Assembly: GCA_902749685.1 (NCBI GenBank)
Contig: CACVKW010000605.1
Location: forward strand, 142,305 to 206,304
Origin: Olavius sp. associated proteobacterium Delta 1
Lineage (GTDB): Bacteria; Desulfobacterota; Desulfobacteria; Desulfobacterales; JAFDCJ01
Direction: 5' to 3'
Length of the DNA stretch: 64,000 nucleotides
Part shown: in pieces, positions 53,516 to 62,045 of the stretch
Position numbering within the stretch: position 1 is the first letter of the stretch
How the letters are laid out: every line of letters starts with the position of its first letter
Position numbers and translations under genes: made by a program
The notes under the pieces: generated by a model
The model's input: the letters and a program-made list of their open reading frames with translations, nothing else
What the model was told of the DNA's origin: nothing
The model's database searches: none

Positions 53516-54472
53516 GTGAGCAACAATTCTTTGGCCATATCATATGGATTCAGACAACCGCGGTCTGTTGCCAGCAGACTGTCGACATATCTGTACAGTC
53601 ACCCCTTGCTTTTGCTCCTGTTGTTTTTAACACCGCCGCTTTTGTGGTTGGGCGTCATCTATCTGGGTGCGCTTATTGCGTTGTTGATGCAGAGTTTCTT
53701 CTCGATCGATGAGTTCACCGGCCTGATTAAATATCAATTAACCCTACGGACTTATCTGGAACTGTTCAGTCCCGCGAATATGGACATTGTCCTGCGAACA
53801 TTTCTAATGGCAGCCTCCGTGACATTTGCTGCCGCTTTGATTGCATTTCCCATCGCCTACTATATGGCACGCTACGCCAGCGGCCGGGTCAAGGCCTTGC
53901 TTTACCTGGCGGTTATGCTGCCTTTGTGGTCCAGTTATCTGGTCAGAGTTTACTCCTGGAAGCTCATTTTGGCCAAAGAGGGTATTTTAAATTGGGTATT
54001 TGATAAACTGTACCTGATGTGGGTTATGGATGGCGTTTTATCCCTGCCCGTGGTTGGCGGAACGTCTCTGTCGGTCAGCTATCTGGGAACCTTTCTGGTC
54101 TTTTTGTATATCTGGATGCCGTATATGGTATTGCCGATCCAGGCTTCGCTGGAGCGGGTTCCGGCTTCGCTGATCGAAGTATCCTCCGATCTTGGCGCCA
54201 AACCGGGACAAACTTTTCGCAAGGTCGTCCTGCCGCTGGCTTTTCCGGGAGTGGTGGCAGGATCCATATTTACCTTCTCGTTAACCCTGGGCGACTACAT
54301 CATTCCCGGAATTATAGGCTCCTCCAGATTTTTTATCGGACAGGCCGTTTATACCCATCAAGGGACTGCGGGCAACATTCCGCTGGCGGCCGCTTTTTCC
54401 GTTGTCCCGATCATTATCATGGCGTTTTACCTGGCGGCAGCCAAGAAGTTGGGGGCATTCGATGCGCTTTAG
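53516..54472 (+). CDS. potB: spermidine/putrescine-type ABC transporter permease 1
   Basis: A 318-residue permease, GTG start at 53516. Six helices at about 32-55, 98-122, 133-152, 165-185, 210-232 and 290-312. The EAA coupling motif appears as [20 protein letters not shown] (about 220-239), the usual cytoplasmic contact with the ATPase. It forms a heterodimer with permease 2, whose gene overlaps the end by 11 bases. Ribosome site weak, which fits translational coupling further along the operon. Confidence 0.9.
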   Translation: MSNNSLAISYGFRQPRSVASRLSTYLYSHPLLLLLLFLTPPLLWLGVIYLGALIALLMQSFFSIDEFTGLIKYQLTLRTYLELFSPANMDIVLRTFLMAASVTFAAALIAFPIAYYMARYASGRVKALLYLAVMLPLWSSYLVRVYSWKLILAKEGILNWVFDKLYLMWVMDGVLSLPVVGGTSLSVSYLGTFLVFLYIWMPYMVLPIQASLERVPASLIEVSSDLGAKPGQTFRKVVLPLAFPGVVAGSIFTFSLTLGDYIIPGIIGSSRFFIGQAVYTHQGTAGNIPLAAAFSVVPIIIMAFYLAAAKKLGAFDAL

Positions 54473-55277
54473 CAAAAACAGCGGATCACCGCTTTCGATA
54501 AAATTAGCGACCCTGGGTGGGCTACTTTTTCTGCACGTGCCGTTCGGGTTTATTCTGCTGTATGCCTTTTCAACCGAGGATAAATCATACCAGTTTCCGC
54601 CGCCGGGACTGACCGCCAAATGGTTTGCAGTTGCCTGGAGCCGGCAGGATATCTGGGACGCCATCGGCCTGTCGGTAAGAATTGCCGCCATTTCCACCTT
54701 TATTGCCATGTTACTTGGAACGCTAGCCGCGGCTGCCATTTACAAAAGAAAATTTTTTGGACGTGAAACGGTTTCTTTGTTAATTATTTTGCCCATCGCC
54801 TTGCCCGGAATCATCACCGGTATTTCTCTGAGGAGTGCCTTTAATATTGGCCATATTCCGTTTAGTTTCTGGACGATTGTGCTTGGTCATGCTACCTTCT
54901 GCATAGTCGTGGTTTACAACAACGCGCTAGCGCGCTTTCGGCGCATATCGTCGTCGCTGATTGAAGCATCGATGGACCTGGGGGCCAACGGATTCCAGAC
55001 TTTTCGGTATGTCATTTTGCCCAATATAGCGACGGCATTGCTTGCGGGCGGGATGCTGGCGTTTGCGCTCAGCTTTGACGAGGTCATCGTGACCACGTTT
55101 ACCGCCGGACAGCAGACAACCCTGCCAATCTGGATGCTGACCGAATTGGTTCGGCCGCGGCAGCGCCCGGTGACCAATGTCGTCGCGGTATTTATTATCG
55201 CTGTTACGTTTATTCCAATTCTGGTGGCGTATTATGTCACCCGGGGTACGGAGACTGTCGAAGGTGCGGGTAAATGA
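54462..55277 (+). CDS. potC: spermidine/putrescine-type ABC transporter permease 2
   Basis: A 271-residue permease. The start at 54462 is chosen because it overlaps potB by 11 bases with GGGG ahead; the frame is open 20 codons further upstream inside potB. Helices at about 14-36, 60-80, 88-108, 135-155, 185-205 and 240-262. The EAA motif is [19 protein letters not shown] (about 160-178). The final residues [13 protein letters not shown] are polar. Completes the D-A-B-C importer set. Confidence 0.9.
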   Translation: MRFSKNSGSPLSIKLATLGGLLFLHVPFGFILLYAFSTEDKSYQFPPPGLTAKWFAVAWSRQDIWDAIGLSVRIAAISTFIAMLLGTLAAAAIYKRKFFGRETVSLLIILPIALPGIITGISLRSAFNIGHIPFSFWTIVLGHATFCIVVVYNNALARFRRISSSLIEASMDLGANGFQTFRYVILPNIATALLAGGMLAFALSFDEVIVTTFTAGQQTTLPIWMLTELVRPRQRPVTNVVAVFIIAVTFIPILVAYYVTRGTETVEGAGK

Positions 55278-55477
55278 AGCATCCGGTTCGCCGAGGCGAA
55301 GAATTGAAAATTTACCCCTGATTTATATTTTTATCTCTCACAGAGCTCTCGGAGAACACAGAGGAAGAAGAATTATGTCGCCTGCGGCGAGAAAAACGAA
55401 CAACAAATAAAAATCTAAAGGTCCAGTATAATTACCCCACAATTTCGCCCTCATCGGGTAAGATGAAAGGAGACAGC

Positions 55478-57205
55478 ATGAAGTTTATTAGAGTAAATCT
55501 GACAGCCAAAAGCATCGAAACTCAGGACGTCCCGCAAGAATATGCCGGCCTTGGCGGGCGGGCACTGACATCCTGCCTGATTAACAGTGAAGTGCCGGCC
55601 GCCTGCGATCCCCTGGGTGCCGAGAACAAACTCGTTTTCGCACCCGGTTACCTGAGCGGCACGCCGTTGGTCAATACCAGCCGTCTTTCAATCGGAGCCA
55701 AGAGCCCACTGACCGGCGGTATCAAGGAGAGCAATGTCGGCGGTACGGCTGCTGCCGCGCTGGCAAATCTAGCAATCACGGCCCTGATTGTTGAAGGTCA
55801 GGCTGCCGAAGGTGCGTATTATTTCCTAAATGTCGATGGCGACGGTGAGGCTTCACTGCTGGATGCCGGGGAATGTAAAGGGATGCGAACCTATGCCCTG
55901 GTGGAAAAGCTGACTGAAGAATTCGGCGACAAAAAGAGCATCACCTGTATCGGTCCGGCGGGAGAGCTTCATTTGACCGCCGCTTCGATTCAAACAACGG
56001 ACCTCGACGGTCGTCCGTGTCGCGCGGCCGGCCGCGGTGGCTTAGGTGCCGTTATGGGATCCAAAGGCCTTAAAGCGCTGATCGTAGAAAGAAGCGGTAA
56101 ATCCGCCGATGCGCTGGCAGATGCCGGCGAATTTAAAGAAGCGGCCAAAGCCTATGCCAAGGCCGTCAGAGCCGATGAGTTCAGCGGTGAGATTATGGGG
56201 GAATTGGGGACCGCCGCATTTGTGGAGCCGATCAATGCCGTCGGGGCGTTTCCCACCCGCAACGCACGTGAAGGACAGTTTGAGCACGCCTCGAAAATCA
56301 GCGGCGAGAACATGGCAAAAATCATCAAGGAGCGGGGCGGTAAAACCACCCATAAAGGTTGTGCCCAGTGCATCATCGACTGCTCAAACGAATATGTGGA
56401 TGCAGACGGCAAGTATGTTACCTCATCACTTGAATATGAGACGATCTGGTCAATGGGCGGTATGATCGGAAACGGGGATCTGGATGCCGTTGCCCGGCTC
56501 GACTTTCTGTGTGACGATATCGGACTGGATACGATCAGCACGGGGGTGGCTATTGCCGTGGCCATGGATGCCGGCTACAAGGAATTCGGTGACGGTCAGG
56601 CAGCGATTGCAATGGTCGAAGAAGTTGCGGCCGGTACCGAGATCGGCAAACTTATCGGCAACGGGCCCGCTGCGGTGGGCAGGCATTTCAAACATGACCG
56701 GGTGCCGGTGATGAAAGGACAGAGTATGGCGGCCTACGATCCCCGGGCCATTCAGGGCATGGCCGTGACCTATGCCACAAGCCCCATGGGCGGCGATCAC
56801 ACCGCCGGCTGGGTGGTGGATCAGAACCTGGAGGAGTTCGGCGGCACGCTGGACCGATTTTCTGCCGAAGGACAGGTGGAAGCATCCCGCGATACCCAGA
56901 TTCACATGGCGGCCGTGGACAGCGTTGGCATCTGCGACTTTGCCCAATCCGGTCTGGCGTCACCCGAAGGCATTGCCAATGTCTACAAGATGGTCGCGGC
57001 CAAATCCGGCAAGCCATTCGGTGAGGAGGACTGGACGGCCATGGGAACCCGAACTTTGAAGGCCGAACGCGAATTCAACCGCAACGCCGGCTTTACCAGC
57101 AAAGATGATCGGCTGCCGAAAATGTTCTATGAAGAACCCCTGCCGCCGACCAACAAAGTCGTTGTCATCAGCGACGAACAGATGGATTCAACATTTGATT
57201 TTTAA
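55478..57205 (+). CDS. aor: aldehyde:ferredoxin oxidoreductase (tungsten-pterin)
   Basis: A 575-residue enzyme starting at 55478 (AGGAG 6 bases before) that oxidises aldehydes to acids with a ferredoxin acceptor. The [4Fe-4S] ligands are Cys295, Cys298, Cys302 (CAQCIIDC) and Cys486 (SVGICDFA). The pterin-binding domain 1 pattern GGRALTSCLINSEVPAACDP begins the protein, and GGIKESNVGGTAAAALANLA (about 85-104) is the pterin loop region. It should sit in the cytoplasm and dispose of aldehydes from amine or amino acid oxidation, which fits the oxidase and saccharopine-like genes upstream. A MoaD-like protein gene follows after 3 bases. Confidence 0.93.
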   Translation: MKFIRVNLTAKSIETQDVPQEYAGLGGRALTSCLINSEVPAACDPLGAENKLVFAPGYLSGTPLVNTSRLSIGAKSPLTGGIKESNVGGTAAAALANLAITALIVEGQAAEGAYYFLNVDGDGEASLLDAGECKGMRTYALVEKLTEEFGDKKSITCIGPAGELHLTAASIQTTDLDGRPCRAAGRGGLGAVMGSKGLKALIVERSGKSADALADAGEFKEAAKAYAKAVRADEFSGEIMGELGTAAFVEPINAVGAFPTRNAREGQFEHASKISGENMAKIIKERGGKTTHKGCAQCIIDCSNEYVDADGKYVTSSLEYETIWSMGGMIGNGDLDAVARLDFLCDDIGLDTISTGVAIAVAMDAGYKEFGDGQAAIAMVEEVAAGTEIGKLIGNGPAAVGRHFKHDRVPVMKGQSMAAYDPRAIQGMAVTYATSPMGGDHTAGWVVDQNLEEFGGTLDRFSAEGQVEASRDTQIHMAAVDSVGICDFAQSGLASPEGIANVYKMVAAKSGKPFGEEDWTAMGTRTLKAEREFNRNAGFTSKDDRLPKMFYEEPLPPTNKVVVISDEQMDSTFDF

Positions 57206-57208
57206 AAA

Positions 57209-57448
57209 ATGAAAATTACAGTCAAGGTTCATGGAACCTTAATGAAATACATTGCGGATTACGACCACGAAAAAGGCATTGAGCTGGAATTCCCGGACAA
57301 TACCGATGCGGCTGCATTGATCAATTATCTGGGAATTCCAAAATCCAGTGTCGGCATGGTGTCCGTCAACGGGCACCAGGTAAAATCCGATGGCATCCTG
57401 CCGGACAACGCGATCGTCAAAGTCTTTCAGCCGATTTTCGGGGGATAG
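57209..57448 (+). CDS. MoaD/ThiS-family sulfur carrier
   Basis: A 79-residue ubiquitin-fold protein ending in the diglycine GG required for adenylation and thiocarboxylation. It begins MKITVKVHGTLMKY and has the core SVNGHQVKSDGILPDNAIVKV. It sits 3 bases after the AOR gene, as often in anaerobes, where it presumably supplies sulfur for the tungsten-pterin cofactor. Last gene of the catabolic cluster before the accessory island. Confidence 0.9.
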   Translation: MKITVKVHGTLMKYIADYDHEKGIELEFPDNTDAAALINYLGIPKSSVGMVSVNGHQVKSDGILPDNAIVKVFQPIFGG

Positions 57449-57677
57449 TCCGGCTAAGATGGAATTGAAAATTGAATCCTCCATAGGCGGACAAGGATTG
57501 ATGATTGTATATTTAAGGAGTTCTATCGATTTATAAATGTAGCAGAGCGAAGTAATTCAATTTTTAATTTTTCATATTAAGATACAACCTGATCTGACAA
57601 CAACTGAGATGAGTTTTACAGTATCTACAATTTTGAGTGCCCCTATTTATTGCAGATACTATTCTCTTATCAAAGGA

Positions 57678-57919
57678 TTGACTGAAGTTTTGATCTCTAG
57701 ACAATATCTTACGTGGACAGAACAGATAGTATAGATGTGAGCGGAGAAGTGCATGGGAACCGAATCCATTTCCAAGTCTAAAACAATCTGATAAATTTAG
57801 AATAATATTTTTTCCATTTTTAGCTCCAGGGTAATTCCGAGGTAGTCTTGACCCAAACTCGGGTTGTATTCGATAACATTTTTACGATGGAAAGGTTCCT
57901 TTTTGGAGCCTTTTATTTT
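57678..57919 (+). ncRNA. possible small untranslated transcript (speculative)
   Basis: A candidate promoter (TTGACT, 16-base spacer, GACAAT) at 57678-57705 and a rho-independent-type hairpin at 57891-57913 would bound a transcript of about 210 bases. Inside I see only short frames without ribosome sites. Called only from paired signals; no homology. Confidence 0.2.
57891..57919 (+). terminator. rho-independent-type terminator before the island
   Basis: Stem AAAGGTTCC (57891-57899) and GGAGCCTTT (57905-57913), nine pairs including one G-U, loop of five bases, followed by TATTTTT. It ends transcription coming from the left before the island promoter. Confidence 0.5.
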
Positions 57920-57964
57920 TCCGCTCTAGAGATCAATGGTTCGGGAACAGCCGAAAAAAACTTC

Positions 57965-58010
57965 TTGACAAATATCTGACGAGATGTAAGAATATCTGAC
58001 AAAACGTAAG
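57965..58010 (+). promoter_or_regulatory. island promoter with 20-bp direct repeats (candidate XRE operator)
   Basis: A perfect TTGACA -35 lies at 57965-57970, followed by two tandem 20-base units, 57971-57990 and 57991-58010, each starting AATATCTGAC and ending GTAAG (14 or so of 20 positions identical), then AATAT and the ribosome site GGAGG. The -10 (TAAGAAT, 57987-57993) falls inside the repeats, so the XRE protein encoded in the operon could repress it here. Confidence 0.5.
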
Positions 58011-58025
58011 AATATGGAGGCAGTC

Positions 58026-58322
58026 ATGGAACTTACACGCGAGAGGATACTTGACGCAATGATCGCTGTTCTTAAAGAAATTCAGCAGGATATCATCGAG
58101 ACACCTGAACGGATCAGCGAGGATACAGTGCCGATAGGTGACCTGTGCAATTTCGATAGTCTGGCCAGTGTCGAAGCCACTGTCGATGTTCTCGTTGCCC
58201 TGGAATTTGAAGTCGAGGAATTCCCATCCTATCCAAGTCTTTTCATTAGCAGGCAACAAAAGGCGCTTAATGTGGGGGAGGTCGCCGACCGTATTTTAAG
58301 GCTAAATTCTAGACGCAATTAG
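58026..58322 (+). CDS. acyl-carrier-like small protein (phosphopantetheine attachment motif)
   Basis: A 98-residue protein. The start at 58026 has an ideal GGAGG-5 bases-ATG; a start at 58014 is possible but lacks a site. The middle reads IGDLCNFDSLASVEATVDVL (about residues 37-56), which matches the acyl carrier protein consensus (D-S-L with Ser45 as the phosphopantetheine site), and the C-terminal LNVGEVADRIL (about 84-94) fits the fourth helix of the fold. Without a search this is an inference from pattern. It opens the six-gene operon, ahead of the XRE regulator by 10 bases. It would be the covalent carrier for an acyl or aminoacyl group. A non-carrier fold cannot be excluded. Confidence 0.55.
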   Translation: MELTRERILDAMIAVLKEIQQDIIETPERISEDTVPIGDLCNFDSLASVEATVDVLVALEFEVEEFPSYPSLFISRQQKALNVGEVADRILRLNSRRN

Positions 58323-58332
58323 GAGATAACTT

Positions 58333-58680
58333 ATGCAGAATACTGGTGAAAGAAGGAAGCTCATAGGATCAAGGCTAGCGTTGGCTCGTAAGCGTGCTGG
58401 CCTGTCACAGTCCCAAGTCGCAAACGAGCTTAAATTGCCTCGACCATCCATATCTGAAATAGAAGCGGGACGCCGGCGCGTAGCTGCTGATGAGCTTGTT
58501 ATGTTCGCAGAATTGTATTCAGTTGATATAAACTGGCTTGCTGGAATGGGCGAAAAGAATGTCGATGTCATGCGTGATAAACTGCAATTGGCCGCAAGAA
58601 AGGTCGCCGGGCTGAAACAAGAGGACCTGGAAAAAGTCATCGACCTCCTGACTTCGCTTGGAAGCAAGGAGGACAAATGA
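58333..58680 (+). CDS. XRE-family transcriptional regulator
   Basis: A 115-residue DNA-binding protein. Residues about 9-65 form the helix-turn-helix (IGSRLALARKRAGLSQSQVA then LPRPSISEIEAGRRRVAADE), followed by ELYSVDINWLAG and a short dimerising tail. AGGAG precedes the ATG. Its TGA overlaps the next gene's ATG (ATGA). With an ImmA/IrrE protease as partner this is the classical pair in which the protease removes the repressor upon a signal. It probably binds the 20-bp repeats upstream. Confidence 0.88.
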   Translation: MQNTGERRKLIGSRLALARKRAGLSQSQVANELKLPRPSISEIEAGRRRVAADELVMFAELYSVDINWLAGMGEKNVDVMRDKLQLAARKVAGLKQEDLEKVIDLLTSLGSKEDK

Positions 58681-59552
58681 TGGATTTCCCTACCCGCAAG
58701 AGGCTCACCTTGCAAGCCGCTTCCCAGGCCCAGATTGTTCGCGCAAAATGCAAGATCAAGCGTGGTGCCGCAATCGATCCTATATCCGTCGCTGAAGCGC
58801 TTGGCTGCGAAGTACGATTCATGGCGCTGCCATCGCTTGAGGGGCTGTATTCGCCAACGCCCAGACCTGTTATTGTTCTTGGCTCAGAACGTCCAGCTGG
58901 CAGGCGTGCATATACCTGTGCCCACGAGATAGGCCATAACGAATTCAAGCATGGAGCCCGCATCGACGAATTTGTCAACTACAGTACACCAGAGACCGAT
59001 GATCCTGATGAATTCATCGCGAATATGTTTGCGGCTTTCCTATTGATGCCGAAAAGCATCATCCAGAAGGCGCTCAAAGAACGTCAGATCCAGCCGCAAC
59101 GAATCGAGCCAATGCAAATTTTTCGGATGGCCTCACATCTGAATGTCGGGTATGGAACCCTGATTAATCACATGACATGGACTCTCAACCTGTTGGGCAG
59201 ACGGCAATGCAAAAATTTGCTCCGTACTCAACCCAAGAAATTAAAGGCTCAGTTCGGAGGATCCCCCCAGGGCGAGGTCATATTAGTTGATGGATTATGG
59301 TGGGATCGGACAGTCGATTTAGAGATCGGTGATATCCTCGCGTTCCATGATGATGCCTCATTGGATGAGACTTCACGGCTGACATTCGTTGGAATGGTCG
59401 ATGGCATGAAAACATACAGGGCTGTCGCAAGAGGTTATACCCGTGCCTTCGATGAGCATGAAGACTGGGCGGCGAACATCCGTATTGCATCAAAACATTA
59501 CGAGGGGTTGGCGAGATTTCGATTTTATTCGGACCCGGAGGAGGAAATATAA
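58677..59552 (+). CDS. ImmA/IrrE-family metallopeptidase
   Basis: A 291-residue protein. The zinc motif HEIGH is at residues 83-87 (CAHEIGHNEF) and the third ligand Glu112 is in DPDEFIANMFAAFLLMP. Residues about 20-190 are the peptidase; residues about 190-291 form an extra domain (GEVILVDGLWWDRTV, ETSRLTFVGMVDGMKTYRAV) that could sense a signal. It overlaps the XRE gene by 4 bases. ImmA cleaves its partner repressor after DNA damage or signal in ICEBs1 and phages, IrrE in Deinococcus does likewise. Here it should relieve XRE repression of the island operon. Confidence 0.88.
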   Translation: MMDFPTRKRLTLQAASQAQIVRAKCKIKRGAAIDPISVAEALGCEVRFMALPSLEGLYSPTPRPVIVLGSERPAGRRAYTCAHEIGHNEFKHGARIDEFVNYSTPETDDPDEFIANMFAAFLLMPKSIIQKALKERQIQPQRIEPMQIFRMASHLNVGYGTLINHMTWTLNLLGRRQCKNLLRTQPKKLKAQFGGSPQGEVILVDGLWWDRTVDLEIGDILAFHDDASLDETSRLTFVGMVDGMKTYRAVARGYTRAFDEHEDWAANIRIASKHYEGLARFRFYSDPEEEI

Positions 59553-60352
59553 TGGTAAATGACCTTGAACCTATCACTGGACAGAACCTTTCAGAGGCTT
59601 GGGCGCGTTCCTTTCTGTTAAGCTATAATGCGAGTTCAGGAATTATTGCACCGGGCATCGTGTCTTTTCCTGTGGATGAAAATAATCCTGAATGGAATCT
59701 TGAGACCCCTGGAATTCGCGATGCGCTAGAAGATCAGCTCGATGAATTTGGAATCTGCTCAGCAAATCAAAGTAACATTGAGACAGTTGCAGGGACAATT
59801 TTCCCGGAATCAATCTGGAAGCGGTGTCGTGGAGATCGTGAGGCGCTTCGTGAAACATATCTGAAGATGTGGCCCCAGATAAAAAAATGTAAAGATAACA
59901 GATGGGGGACTTATTTCAAACGACTGATATCGTTTAGTGATAAAGGAATTAACCAATTAGGGGCGATTTTAAATGAATGGACACGCAGTAATAAAAAATG
60001 CAGACGAAGCGCTCTTCAAGCAGGCATATTTGATCCATGTCGTGATCACAGACCTGGCCCATATTTAGGATTCCCTTGCCTTCAGCAGGTTGTTTTTCAT
60101 CCCATCGGACCAAAAGGTAGAAGTGGGATGAAAGTCGTAGCTCTTTATGCGAATCAATTGCTCATTGAAAAAGCTTATGGGAATTATCTGGGGCTGTATA
60201 GGTTGGGAAAATTCATGGCAGGAGAGATGGGGATTACCTTGAAACGGATTACCTGCATAGCAACTAATCTGAAAAGGAGTGAAAACCGCAGGAAAGGAGA
60301 TCTTGCCGGATTGGTTTCAAGACTTAGAAAGGAACTCCCCGATGCCAACTAG
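59552..60352 (+). CDS. divergent thymidylate synthase-like protein (candidate dUMP hydroxymethylase)
   Basis: A 266-residue protein with TS-like features. GAGGAGG stands upstream and the ATG shares one base with the ImmA stop. The C-terminal half carries GFPCLQQVVF, where Cys176 takes the place of the catalytic Cys of the PPCH motif, then VALYANQLLIEKAYGNYLGL, with Asn in the position of the conserved Asn that reads the pyrimidine ring, and LGKFMAGEMG. The N-terminal half holds TETPGIRDALEDQL. The usual His after the Cys is not present (Leu). Relatives of TS make thymidylate, or hydroxymethyl-dUMP/dCMP in phages. Its place before the modified-base kinase makes the latter attractive, but activity is not proven. 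Confidence 0.6.
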   Translation: MVNDLEPITGQNLSEAWARSFLLSYNASSGIIAPGIVSFPVDENNPEWNLETPGIRDALEDQLDEFGICSANQSNIETVAGTIFPESIWKRCRGDREALRETYLKMWPQIKKCKDNRWGTYFKRLISFSDKGINQLGAILNEWTRSNKKCRRSALQAGIFDPCRDHRPGPYLGFPCLQQVVFHPIGPKGRSGMKVVALYANQLLIEKAYGNYLGLYRLGKFMAGEMGITLKRITCIATNLKRSENRRKGDLAGLVSRLRKELPDAN

Positions 60353-62045
60353 CATTCATCCATCCACTAAGCAGTTTGGGAGACTATTCGTATTTGAAGG
60401 GTCAGATGGTGTCGGCAAATCAACGATTTCTGAGAAGGTGGCCGAACAGCTGAGAAAGAGGGGCTTTGATGTATTATCGTTGAGCTTTCCCGGTAAAGAA
60501 CCAAATTCATTGGGGGATCTGGTCTACAAGATCCATCATAAAAAGTTTGGTATCGGAAAGATTTCGGATGCAAGCCTGCAAGCCTTGCACGTCGCTGCAC
60601 ATATCGACTGCATCGAGAACCGTATCCGCCCCGCCATCTTGGACCGAAAAATAATTGTTTTGGACCGGTATTGGTGGTCAACAGTAGCTTATGGGCTGGC
60701 CTCAGGCATCCCAAAGAACATTCTGGATGCCATGGTAGGCCTTGAGAAGACAGTATGGGGAACTCTATTGCCGGAAAGACTCTTCCTGATCACGCGCCAA
60801 GAACCATTCTGTGCAGAATTAGACAGCCGGTTGTGGACCAGGATCTGCATCGCCTATCAGGATCTTTATAAAGAGGAAAGGGGCAATTACCCTATAAATA
60901 TAATCGAGAATTCGAAACCGTTGAAGCACATGGTCAGTGACTTCATCCGGATAATCACAAATGGGTGGTCCAATAAAGGCGGCTCACTATTTCAGCAGCC
61001 AATTTTCGATCCGCCTGCTGTGAAGACCGCGATTTTTATCCCAAGCAACCATTGGTTCCCGACAAAGTTGACCGAAGTGTTCGATACATACTGGCGATTT
61101 GCGGCTGAAAGGCAATCCATTTTCTTCAAACGTCTTAAGGGCGAAAAGTCCCCATGGACTGAGGATCAAATATTGCAGAATTACAAGTTCACAAACGCCT
61201 ATCGGGCATCTGATAGGGTGAGCCAGTATCTCATCCGGCATGTGATATACGAAGGCGACGATAGTCCTGATGAGGTATTCTTCAGGATCATCCTTTTCAA
61301 GACCTTCAACAAGATAGAGACGTGGCAGCTTCTATTACGCAAATTTGGTAAGATATCCTGGCATGAATTCGATTTCAAGGCATATGACGCTGTCCTAACT
61401 GAAGCTAGGAACGAAAGGCTCAGTATCTATTCCGGGGCATATATCATGCCTTCCGCCGGCAAATCATTCGGCCATAACGCAAAGCATAGCAATCATCTAA
61501 GGCTCCTGAAGAAAATGATGGAAGAAGACCTGCCCTCCAAAATTCGTGATGCCAGATCCATGCAGCAGGTCTTTGATCTACTTCGCAGCTACCCGATGAT
61601 CGGTGACTTCTTGGCATACCAATATGCCACAGATATCAATTACAGCAATCTTACCGATTTCAGTGAGATGTCATTCGTAGTACCTGGACCTGGTGCACGG
61701 GATGGCTTGCAGAAATGCTTATCAGATCCGGGGGGGTTCAGCGAAGTTGATCTGATCAGACGTGTTGCTGATCGCCAAGAAGATGAGTTCAAGCGCCTTG
61801 GCTTGAACTTCCAGGATCTTTGGGGACGAAAGCTACAGCTAATAGATTGCCAGAACCTTTTCTGTGAGGTCGATAAATACGCAAGAGTCGCGCATCCTGA
61901 TATCATCGGGATTTCAGGCAGGAATAGGATAAAGCAAAAGTTCCGCGCACTGAATAAACCAATATCGTTCTTTTACCCTCCAAAATGGGGTATTAACCAA
62001 AAATTGTCGAATAATATGGATCGGTCATCTGGAATCAAGAAATGA
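60342..62045 (+). CDS. thymidylate-kinase-like P-loop domain fused to 5-hydroxymethyl-dU DNA kinase-type helical domain
   Basis: A 567-residue fusion. Start at 60342 (AAGGA upstream, overlaps previous gene by 11 bases). Residues about 14-210 are a dTMP-kinase-like NMP kinase: P-loop GSDGVGKST (20-28), DRY at 108-110 (LDRYWW), TRQEPF. Residues about 240-560 have the motifs PWTEDQILQNYKFTNAYRAS, DRVSQYLI, YSGAYIMPSAG, SYPMIGDFLAYQYATDINYS, FVVPGPGARDG and QLIDCQNLFCEVDKYARV that I recognise as the family first called aGPT-Pplase and later the helical domain of phage 5-hydroxymethyl-dU DNA kinase (HMUDK_hel). The predicted job is phosphorylating 5-hydroxymethyl-dU (nucleotide or in DNA). Confidence 0.8.
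   Translation: MPTSIHPSTKQFGRLFVFEGSDGVGKSTISEKVAEQLRKRGFDVLSLSFPGKEPNSLGDLVYKIHHKKFGIGKISDASLQALHVAAHIDCIENRIRPAILDRKIIVLDRYWWSTVAYGLASGIPKNILDAMVGLEKTVWGTLLPERLFLITRQEPFCAELDSRLWTRICIAYQDLYKEERGNYPINIIENSKPLKHMVSDFIRIITNGWSNKGGSLFQQPIFDPPAVKTAIFIPSNHWFPTKLTEVFDTYWRFAAERQSIFFKRLKGEKSPWTEDQILQNYKFTNAYRASDRVSQYLIRHVIYEGDDSPDEVFFRIILFKTFNKIETWQLLLRKFGKISWHEFDFKAYDAVLTEARNERLSIYSGAYIMPSAGKSFGHNAKHSNHLRLLKKMMEEDLPSKIRDARSMQQVFDLLRSYPMIGDFLAYQYATDINYSNLTDFSEMSFVVPGPGARDGLQKCLSDPGGFSEVDLIRRVADRQEDEFKRLGLNFQDLWGRKLQLIDCQNLFCEVDKYARVAHPDIIGISGRNRIKQKFRALNKPISFFYPPKWGINQKLSNNMDRSSGIKK

Larger units (their letters stand above)
57449..58025. other. boundary gap between catabolic cluster and accessory island
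   Basis: No protein gene supported over 577 bases. It holds a possible transcription unit on the plus strand: TTGACT (57678-57683) with a GACAAT-like -10 (57700-57705) and, downstream, a clear terminator hairpin (57891-57913). Then comes the island promoter with TTGACA at 57965 and two 20-bp direct repeats. No tRNA or attachment-like duplication is seen. Confidence 0.4.
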
